Below are positions 56,701-64,000 of a stretch of 64,000 nt of DNA, piece after piece. The translations under genes and the position numbers were made by a program. The stretch comes from Lumbricus rubellus. Its lineage: Eukaryota; Annelida; Clitellata; Crassiclitellata; Lumbricidae. The stretch lies in the NCBI GenBank assembly GCA_945859605.1, contig OX243816.1:36856676-36920675 (forward strand). The letters are read 5' to 3'. Within the stretch, counting starts at the first letter, position 1. Every line of letters begins with the position of its first letter. The notes under the pieces are model-generated. The model was not told where the DNA came from. It was given only the letters and a program-made list of their open reading frames with translations, and ran no database searches.

Positions 56701-59700
56701 GTATCCAGCTTCAATTGCAGCCGTAACTTCCGTAAGATTCCTTAAGCCAACCTCCATTTGTAATGCATCTTTCATTAATCCAGCTTCTATTTCAGCTATG
56801 AAAATACCCTGATACAGCATCTGTATCTAAAGCGTTATTTTAATCTCTCCAGCTTCCATTTCATACATGAAAATATCTAGGCAGAGCCTTCATCCAGCTT
56901 CCATTTCACATGCGTCTTTTCATTAATCCAGCTCTATCTCATATATACAAATTCACTAATCCAGCTTTCATTTCTTCCATACCATTTTGTCCGTACCATT
57001 TTGTCCGTACCATTTTGTCCGCTACCATTTTGTCAGGTCACCAAATACACCAGTTAAGCAGAGTCATTTTTTGTGATGCTATAGAAAGAAGTCTTGCGTG
57101 CTTGCGTTCGATTATGCCCTTTCACATTTTTATTATACTGAGCGTGTAAGCGTATTTCGAAGTTTAGAACTTGGAAATGCCATCAGTAGGGTAGGAGTCC
57201 CGGTTCTGTTACAATATAAGGAAAGGTTAAGGTCAAAATCGAAGTCCTCTCCCTTTGCTGATTGTCGTGGCGTCTAGTCTAAACTTAAAAGGTCCTTAAT
57301 TGTCCGTATATACTCTGGTCTGAAGAGCTCTAAAGTGTCTGTAATTATGATATATTTTTACTTTGCCTGTAGTTGCAAGATCTACCGATCGAGCTAATTG
57401 AGCGCATCCTCATTAAAGTCATAGTAATGGAAGTGAAGGATTTGAAGCTGGTGAAAAGTGAACGGAAGGAAAATGCGGAACCAGTAATAGACAGACTTAG
57501 AACAGTCTGTCCGCAATGGGACAGCATCCTTACGACAAAGTTCTTCCGAAATGAACTCAACAGGACTTTTGACGGTAGGTCTCTACTGGTTTCTAAATTA
57601 ATAATGCATAGTCGCTTAAGTTGTCTGTGCGATAAACTAGGATCTGCTGTTTTGCCCCTCTGACCCTGTGGTAACTCAACCCGGACCTCCTTTGGGTTGC
57701 TCATACGGACAACCCTTTTGACGCAACGCAGCACTCGTGAATAAGCTGGTGCCACGCGCGTCTACTGTCGGGTGAAGTTTACCTTTTTGCAGTCTACTAG
57801 GCTACTATAACACAGAGGGTGTGCCACCGCAAAAAGTCTATTGCAAACTTACGCAGTTAGAAAAAATCCAAAGCACTTTTGCGTTTTAACCCTTTAACAA
57901 CCAGCTATATATGTTTTCCATGCATTTTAGTACACGCTGGTCGTTAAAGGGTTAACATAAAAATATATTGTTGTAAACAGCAACACCTCAGAATATATTT
58001 AACGTTGAATATAGAATTGGAAGTTGAACACGAAATAATTACAAGCAACATAATCTAAGCAGGACAGCTTGGACAGAGCACTTCCAAATGACGGCCATGT
58101 CGGCTAACTGACGTCAGCACTTATCGTTCACTGCGCACTACATAGGCCTACAAACTAGCAAGCAATGGTCAATACCTAACATCAGAACTTTGTGCATGTT
58201 TCATCTTAACTTTTTTCCGGTGACTGGCCGTGAAATAAACATTATTCTGGAAATATAGTTTTTCGGATAATGCTCAAACTTTCCGCACGTCTCCGCGACT
58301 GATGGCGGCAGCCTAGTCGCATTTGAGCAATATATACAGATTGGGTAAAAAAATAATCCCCTAGAGTTTTTGTCGATATAATACCCCCACCCTAAATACT
58401 GTCATGTACGCTTGTACAGATAGGCTACTCTGAACAGGATGTGTGTTTAGTTGGCAACTGTTGTGTGGGAGTGTCTGTCGCCTGAAACTTCCTCGGTTTT
58501 TTCTTATTTGGGAATGCTGCTTACAGATGACTTCATTATTCGTATTGAACATTGACGTCATTGAATATAAATCGCAAATATTCTTTTAACTGCTAGACTC
58601 ATACCGGTACGTCGAACAGCACAGGATTTGTGTATTTACAGTGAATTCGTAGTTTTCTTGATAGCACCACAGCCACCACCACCATTTCCAGCTTCGACAT
58701 TTTAATACTATGTCGTAACTTTTACGGGCAGTTGTCATCAAAGAATTTTAAGATTATAGGCCCGCTCGCAACTGTATACGGCGATCTATTTTACGTGCGG
58801 TTAATATAGTGTGGTCTCCTGGTAACAACGCTCACTTGTCTTATTTAGCATTGCATCAGTGTCGCTTTCAAAACATAATTTTCAACAACCTCTGCAATTA
58901 TTAATTTTCTTATTGCATGTCAACTTTATCCACCCATAATTCTATTGAAAACACGTAATCCATTCATTCCTGATATTCATATAGAGCCACTTCCATTAGC
59001 CTGCACAGAAGCTGACGTTTCCGGTTTAGGCCTGTTTTAGGTCTCAAGTTTCTTTTATAAACATTCTACTTAGGCTAATCATTGAAGTAGAATGTGTTGG
59101 GCGTATCAATTCAATTTTTATAACTTTTTGACGCATAATTGCATACACTTAAAGTCGTAAACCTACAGAATGATTATTCTCTGTCGTTTTTTGAGAAAAG
59201 CGTGTGACACCTGCCACCATTTGCGCGATTTACATAGCACAATTATAATTTCTGCAGCTCAAAAGACGATTCGTTTGGAAATTTTCCATCAGTCTCAGCC
59301 CCGATCAGAAATCTCCAGTTTCACTACACTGAAAGATGAACTCTTTATTCTCTATGGACCAATTTATGGAACGTCAAAAACCGTGGCTCTCGATGTGTAC
59401 GACTGTGACAATATGGCAGTGGTGAAAGATGTTATCCCGCTACCAGAAATGTATCCGATTTGCATTGAGGCTTGCAGCGTCTCAAACTGCGTCTATGTAC
59501 TGCACAAAAGAAGAACCGTTTACATGAATATCTTGCGGATTACTAGAGACGATGAACACCAGTTTAGTATGACACCATTGATCACTGACGCATGGATTCC
59601 AAATCCTTGGCCTACTCTGTCAGTAGCTGCCGATGGCAGTTTAATCTTCACAAGAAAGCAAAAGGATCAACTTCCAGTGATAAGCATTTATAACGGGGAT

Positions 59701-60123
59701 GGTTCCGTACGGCATCAAATGAGGATGTACTCAGATATTCCGGAGTTCTACAGCATAATTCCAAGACCAAATGGAAACATTGTTTTGGTTTCAACAGTAT
59801 TGTATAGGAAAACAACATTAACGGAGATCGACATGGATGCCACGATTATACGTCAATATCAGACGACATCATATGGCGCATTGGGTGTTTTTAACGTAAG
59901 CATGTGTGGACGCATGATGCTTATAGATCGGAGCAACAGAATCGACCTTTTAGATTCTCAATTGAATTTCCTTGACGTTACTGATCCGCAGCTCGACGAG
60001 TACATTTATGATCCAGAGACATCGCACTTCAATCGCCACAGGAATGAGTTGGTAGCCATGGTAACTCACCCCAAAAAATACCGGATCAGTTTGATAACTA
60101 TCTTCCGTTTCACAGAAGAATAA
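53764..60123 (+). CDS. F-box / beta-propeller protein, cluster 2 (constant exons + first propeller exon)
   Basis: Exons 53764-53827 (64 nt), 55682-55743 (62 nt), 57373-57574 (202 nt) and 59258-60123 (866 nt) join at the same phases as cluster 1 into 397 residues. All exon lengths of the constant part are identical to cluster 1. Start MPKKRTSSESSDDDP; F-box exon LQDLPIELIERILIKVIVME to RTFD; propeller exon d. Introns 1 and 2 hold a fold-back element and an inverted-repeat element. A second propeller exon (61104) follows, and probably a third beyond the window. Role by analogy: SCF ubiquitin-ligase substrate adaptor, possibly nuclear. Confidence 0.74.
53867..55414. mobile_element. Fold-back element with (GACTAGCGGACCGCC)n ends
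   Basis: The left end GTGACTAGCGGACCGCCAGG is mirrored at the right end (CCTGGCGGTCCGCTAGTCAC). Both ends hold several tandem units of GCGGACCGCC-type sequence spaced by AATTTCAATTACT- or TAGTATT-like spacers. A second, inner inverted pair lies at about 54024-54085 and 55028-55087. There is no open frame. It sits in intron 1 of F-box cluster 2. Target duplications are not clear. Confidence 0.8.
55682..55743 (+). CDS. Second exon of F-box cluster 2
   Basis: 62 nt after TTGCAG, reading SVLQEDENSKRAKLVSLNDT. The acceptor is CAGCAG (NAGNAG), so a one-codon alternative is possible. Confidence 0.7.
56123..56581. mobile_element. Inverted-repeat element (MITE-like)
   Basis: The arms begin CCGGTGTAAAGGTTTCAAAT and extend about 170-190 bases each, including AATCATCCCGCTTCTTGTTT and CCCACTTCGTGGTTTG, with a short unique centre. 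No clear target duplication. In intron 2 of cluster 2. Confidence 0.75.
56980..57036. repeat. 14-bp tandem repeat TACCATTTTGTCCG
   Basis: Three exact units plus a fourth variant ending TGTCAGGTCACC. The last phrase resembles CATTTTGCCAGGTCACC inside hAT D, so this may be a fragment of a related repeat. Confidence 0.85.
57373..57574 (+). CDS. F-box exon of cluster 2
   Basis: 202 nt, reading LQDLPIELIERILIKVIVME ... RLRTVCPQWDSILTT ... RNELNRTFD. It differs from cluster 1 at only a few residues. It ends GACG|GTAGGT, phase 1, as required by the propeller exons. Confidence 0.76.
57575..59257 (+). other. Intron between F-box exon and propeller exon d
   Basis: Besides the 62-bp TTAA element I see no repeat or exon. 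The last 250 bases are homologous to the sequences before exons c and e and to the end of the window. Confidence 0.55.
57890..57951. mobile_element. Miniature TTAA-flanked element (62 bp)
   Basis: The ends CCCTTTAACAACCAGC and GCTGGTCGTTAAAGGG are inverted (one difference), and TTAA lies on both sides (57886-57889, 57952-57955). It is a piggyBac-like end pair with almost no interior. Confidence 0.75.
59258..60123 (+). CDS. Propeller terminal exon d (cluster 2)
   Basis: 866 nt after TTCTGCAG, starting CTCAAAAGACGATTCGTTTG and ending in TAA. The blade motifs are as in the other four (ALDVYDCDNMAVVKDVIPLP, SCSVSNCVYVLH, TLSVAADGSLIF, SIYNGDGSV, EIDMDATIIRQYQ). A frame opening at ATG 59170 runs into it, but the splice site at 59257 and the paralogues fix the exon start. 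Confidence 0.8.
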
Positions 60124-61103
60124 AACATACGAAAGAATAAGAGTCAGACAATTGTTTTGGTTTAAATTGTTTCATCGTTTTCGTGTAGCCTAATGTCATA
60201 TATCTTAGTTTTTGCTACCTGTAGTTTCGAAGAACTCTGTTGAAATTAATGCAGCTTTTTTCTGCGAAATACATTGAAGGAATTTTTGCTCAAACATATA
60301 ATTTCGTTCTTCTTTGCCTCGAGTGTCTTTTTTAAAGAAGTTCTGCAGGCTCATACAGTTTATGTTGTAGGATAGAAAGTATCCCAGTGTGATGATAGCG
60401 CCAATGAATTGTACCACGGCGTTATCATCATACTATTCGAATCATTAATCAATTATAGGCCTATGAAAGTCAAGGATAATCCAATTGGTCACAGAAACTA
60501 GAGATCATACGGAGCAGGTATCTATTTTGAAACAAGTGAATGACAGAAAGACCCTAATTCTTCGCCTCGGCGTATAATGGAGGGCGCCTTTGAGGTATTT
60601 CTAAAAAATATATCTGCTCTAAATATCGCAGATTAGAATCCACAAGCCAGCCCAGTAACCACATGACTTTCACACGCATTTCGCCACGCAAATGATGTCG
60701 CTTAACATGATTTTCAGCAACCTCTGCACTTTTTAATTTATTCATTTCAAGTCTACTTTATCGTTCTGTGCTGAAAACTAGAATGCACACACGATATTCA
60801 TTGAAACCGAAAGTGCATAGGCCTATAGTGCGACTTCCAGAAAACTACTCAGATTAATATTTCAGGTTTGGACCTATTTTAACTAACAAGTTTAGTTTAT
60901 ATTCCTCATGGTCCTTAGGCCAACAACTTGAGGTAAAATGTATTTAATTGTGTAACTTGTTTTGACGTATAGGCCTAATTGCGTGCTTGTATCCCCCGTG
61001 TTAAATGATCATTCTGTGTCGTCTTTGAGAAAATGTGTATATAATAGCCTACCCCTGCCACTTTTTTTACCCAATTCATAAAGCACATTTATAATTTCTG
61101 TAG

Positions 61104-61972
61104 CTCAAAAGACCATTCGTTTGGAAATTTCGAATCAAATTCGGCCGCGATTCAGAATCTCCAGTTTGACTACACTGAAAGATGAAATATTTATTCTTTA
61201 CGGACCAAATTATGGAATGTCCAAAAACGTTGCCCTTGATGTGTACGACTGTGAAAATTTGGCAGTGGTGAAAGATGTTATGCCGCTACCAGAAATGTAT
61301 CCCGTTTGCATTGAGGCTTGCAGCGTCTCAAACTGCGTCTATGTACTACACAAAAGAAGAACAGTTTACATGAATATCTTACGCATTGCTAGAGATGACG
61401 AACACCAGTTCAATAGTACACCATTGATCACTGACGTATGGATGCCAAATCCTTGGCCTACTCTATCAGTAACTGCCGATGGCAGCTTAATCTTCACAAG
61501 AAAGCAAAAGGACAACCTTCCAGTGATAAGCATATATAACGCGAATGGTTCCGTTCAGCATCAGATGAGAATGTACTCAGATATTCCGGAGTTCTACCGC
61601 ATAATTCCAAGACCAAATGGAAACCTTGTCTTGGTTTCAACAGATTGCTCTTGGAAAACAACATTAACGGAAATCGACATGGATGTCACGATTATACGTC
61701 AATATCAGACGTCATCACTTGGCGCAGTGAGTGTATGCAATACACGCATGCTTGGAAGCATGATGCTTATCGATCGGAGCATGAAGATCGAGCTTTTAGA
61801 TTCTGAGCTGAATTTCCTTGACGTTATTGGTCCGCAGCTCAATGACGACAAAGGCATTTATCCAGCAACATCGCATTTCAGTCGCGACAGGAATGAGTTT
61901 GTAGCTGTTGTGTATGATCGTTTCAATTATCCGCTCTGTTTGTTAACCATCTTCCGCTTAACAGAAGAATAG
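61104..61972 (+). CDS. Propeller terminal exon e (cluster 2)
   Basis: 869 nt after TTCTGTAG, starting CTCAAAAGACCATTCGTTTG and ending in TAG, fully open. It is very close to exon d. It has no start or F-box exon of its own. Joined to the cluster 2 F-box exon it gives 398 residues. Confidence 0.76.
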
Positions 61973-63255
61973 ATCATTTGGATTAGTGCTAAAAGTCAGA
62001 TAATTCGGTTTCAATTGTTTTATCATTTTCGTGTAAACTAAAATCATGTAGGCTATTCCTCTAGTTCTTGGTTTTTTACTACCGTGCCTGCATTTCTGAT
62101 AAACTCTTTTGAAATTAATGGACTTTATCTCTTCGATAAATGTTTTGAGCAATTGTTTAAAAAAATCGTTCTACTTTGCTTTACGCGTTTTATTTTATTA
62201 AGTTCTGCTCCTACATTGTAGGTTAACTGTCATAGGCCTGCAGTAGGATAGTAGCCTATAATGGGTATGCTCTGCATGTGATTTCTACATAATCTGTTGA
62301 CGCACCGTTTACTTGAATCATTGTGGTTATGAAAGCCTATAGGAGATTTAAAATGTATCGGTGTTGAAAATATTGATAGGATACTATGGTAAGCAAAGCG
62401 CGGTTTAAATGTGCAAAGCCCGTTAGGTCTCAACCTCTTTCTGTCTCATGAGCTGCTATATTTTTAAAATGTAAATCCAGTTTTTTTATGTGATTCAGGT
62501 GTCTCAAATAGCTACAAATGTAGCTAATTCGTATGATTTTTGTTTCATTGACAAATTAGATTTCGACCTTCCTTCTTGATCGATCTATTTTTTTTACAAT
62601 AATCGGATAATGATTTCAAATCAAATCATTTATTTGCACTTTATGATGATAACGGCAATCGTGTAGTCATCGGATTTATAGAATTAGTTGAATTGAATTG
62701 TATTTACTCTATCATATGGTGCTCAACAGTGTAGAGGTGAGAGTTCTGGGCCTTGATCCATTAGGACGGGTGTTCAAAACTCCGCTACCGTACCGCTGGA
62801 GTTTGTTTTCGGATTTCTGCTCCACATGAGCTACTGCGCCCTTTTATCAACCGAGCCAATCCCCGATCACCGCACGTATAGGCCCTACAACGTGAGATCA
62901 TCCTCCCCTAGCTGGTCTAAAAATCTCAACTAGGCCTAGTCCTGTCTCCAAATATCTCTCTGATGGGTAATAGAAATGAGTTATCCCCCTGGATGCTTTA
63001 TGCCGGTGTAGGCCCTACATAAACATTCCGAGTGGATAAATTCTATATCATTCCGGGATAGTTCTAGAACGGATAGAATAACACGGGACACAGACTCTCC
63101 TCATTCGCAGGTACTTTATACACCATTGATGCTTGATGGACGGTGTTAAGAAATGGCGGTTCACCGTTGTCACAGGCCTGCAGCTGTGGATCAGCCAAGT
63201 CACGAAATTCGCCAGCAAAATCAGTTGCTGCTAGATGGCGAAGAAGGGCTGTGTG
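61973..63255. other. Downstream flank of propeller exon e
   Basis: Contains a LINE 3'-end relic near 62617-62640 (AAATCAAATCATTTATTTGC) and a vaguely tRNA-like stretch near 62716-62790. I do not support any gene here. Confidence 0.4.
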
Positions 63256-63590
63256 CTACAGTTGTGGAGACTTTCTTCTGAACTCCATCCCATCAGGTCT
63301 TTTCTTCCGGTTGTTCAGCTGCTTATGAGGGGTGACGACGATTGCTTTGTGGTCAGTTTTTAAGGTGGAAGATAGAAGTTTAACGATCGAGTAGCAATGT
63401 TCTGATACAAAGAGGCGGTCAAACATGTTTTTGTCCTTGTGGGTTATGTAACTATATGCAACCAAACCTGTTCTCTCAGCAACGTCGCACTCGATGCTCT
63501 CCATCTAGTCGGTTAAAGTCACTACCCAAAACCACCATCGTAGACCAGACCTTCTTGAAGGCTTCTTCCCATAAGGTCACATAGGAAGAG
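63256..63590 (-). pseudogene. LINE endonuclease fragment
   Basis: On the minus strand TMVVLGSDFNRL (GDFN-type motif of EEP endonucleases, about 63505-63540) is followed after a frame change by DRLFVSEHCYSIVKLLSS and TDHKAIVV (the SDH-like catalytic histidine motif). This is the apurinic-type endonuclease of a jockey/CR1-like LINE, broken by a frameshift. Confidence 0.6.
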
Positions 63591-63709
63591 ATTATTTTAT
63601 TCATTTGCAAGTCCACTTTATCGTTCTGCGCAGGAAACTATTGCACACACGGTACGGTATCCAATAATTGGTCTCAACCTCTTTCTGTCTCATGAGCTCA
63701 TAATGTCTC

Positions 63710-63793
63710 ATAATTTTCAGGAAGAATCGCTATATACATTTCCGGAATAATATTATTCCGGAAATTTATATAGCGATTCTTCCTGAAAATTAT
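63710..63793. repeat. 84-bp near-perfect palindrome
   Basis: Two 42-base arms meet at 63751/63752 with one mismatch; each arm contains TTCAGGAAGAATCGCTATAT and TTTCCGGAATAAT. There is no spacer. Confidence 0.95.
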
Positions 63794-64000
63794 ACCCAAA
63801 GATTAATATTTCAACCGTAGGTCTATTTTACGTTTTCAGTTTATAAGTTTACATTCTACTTTCAACCTGAATCAGAATGCGTTCAATTTTATAACTTGTT
63901 TTTGACGGGCTATTTGCGTGCATGTAGCGGTTGTACCCTATGTAGCCTTAATGATCGAACAGTGTCGTCTATTGAGGAAATGTGTGTTACACCTGCCACT
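63794..64000 (+). other. Intron sequence preceding a predicted further propeller exon
   Basis: AGATTAATATTTCA, TCAATTTTATAACTTGTTTTT, GTGTCGTCTATTGAGGAAATG and ACACCTGCCACT match, in order, the introns before exons c, d and e. In those, the CTCAAA(A/G)GAC exon start follows 42-46 bases after CTGCCAC, so a sixth propeller exon is predicted at about 64045. Confidence 0.6.

Noticed and set aside
59170..59257. Upstream extension of propeller exon d from ATG 59170
   Set aside because: The region is homologous to non-coding intron before exons c and e, and the AG at 59256-59257 matches the acceptor in all paralogues.
62716..62860. tRNA-like stretch with GGGTGTTCAAAACTCC
   Set aside because: The B-box-like part has an extra base and no convincing A box or match to the two good SINE copies.

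Overview
ORGANISM. This is animal nuclear DNA. It has short exons with GT..AG introns, a neurexin tail, and many eukaryotic transposons (LINEs, tRNA-derived SINEs, hAT, piggyBac and mariner-type elements, a solo LTR, a fold-back element). The very frequent dispersed string TAGGCCTA, the SINEs and the gene types suggest a marine invertebrate. An echinoderm or a close relative is my best guess, not a demonstrated assignment.

LAYOUT. (1) 2.5-13.5 kb, + strand: nine exons whose splice phases all agree encode the 3' part of one gene. Its order is IRAK/Pelle-type kinase C-lobe, Cys-rich segment, caspase-like (C14) protease domain with SGHG and DCC motifs, and a C-terminal region of unknown function. 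A 5'-truncated LINE, a SINE, a solo LTR and a mariner MITE lie in its introns. (2) 16.2-29.3 kb, - strand: three phase-matched exons encode a signal-peptide-like start, a short linker, a transmembrane segment and a neurexin tail ending EWYV, with no LNS/EGF domain. This looks like a gamma-type (short) neurexin with its own TATA promoter. Its large first intron holds a hAT element containing a second, which contains a third, plus a piggyBac MITE. (3) 33.4-64 kb, + strand: two clusters of an F-box / beta-propeller gene. Each has one set of constant 5' exons (MPKKR start exon, short exon, 202-nt F-box exon). Three complete propeller terminal exons follow in cluster 1 and two in cluster 2. All five propeller exons start at the same phase with nearly the same bases, so each could be joined in frame to its upstream F-box exon. 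The window appears to stop about 45 bases before a further one.

MOBILE DNA. hAT elements dominate. Target-site duplications (TSDs) of exactly 8 bp can be read for five elements, a sixth has 7 of 8 bases and a seventh only 6 of 8. Three near-identical copies of one non-autonomous hAT (TIR CAGTGGCGGCGCCAGG) differ mainly in the number of internal ~117-bp hairpin repeats (5, 8 and 9). One copy sits inside a LINE. Another has LINE sequence on one side and a piggyBac relic on the other with no matching TSD, which suggests a recombination or deletion junction.

HOW IT FITS TOGETHER. The kinase-caspase gene and the neurexin gene are convergent, with 3' ends about 2.65 kb apart. The F-box clusters arose by duplication: promoter CRE motifs, exon sizes and intron stretches are shared. 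The strongest candidates for undescribed biology are the F-box array of possible alternative propeller exons, the kinase-caspase fusion and the compact neurexin unit. Functional statements are inferences from motifs read by eye; no search was run.
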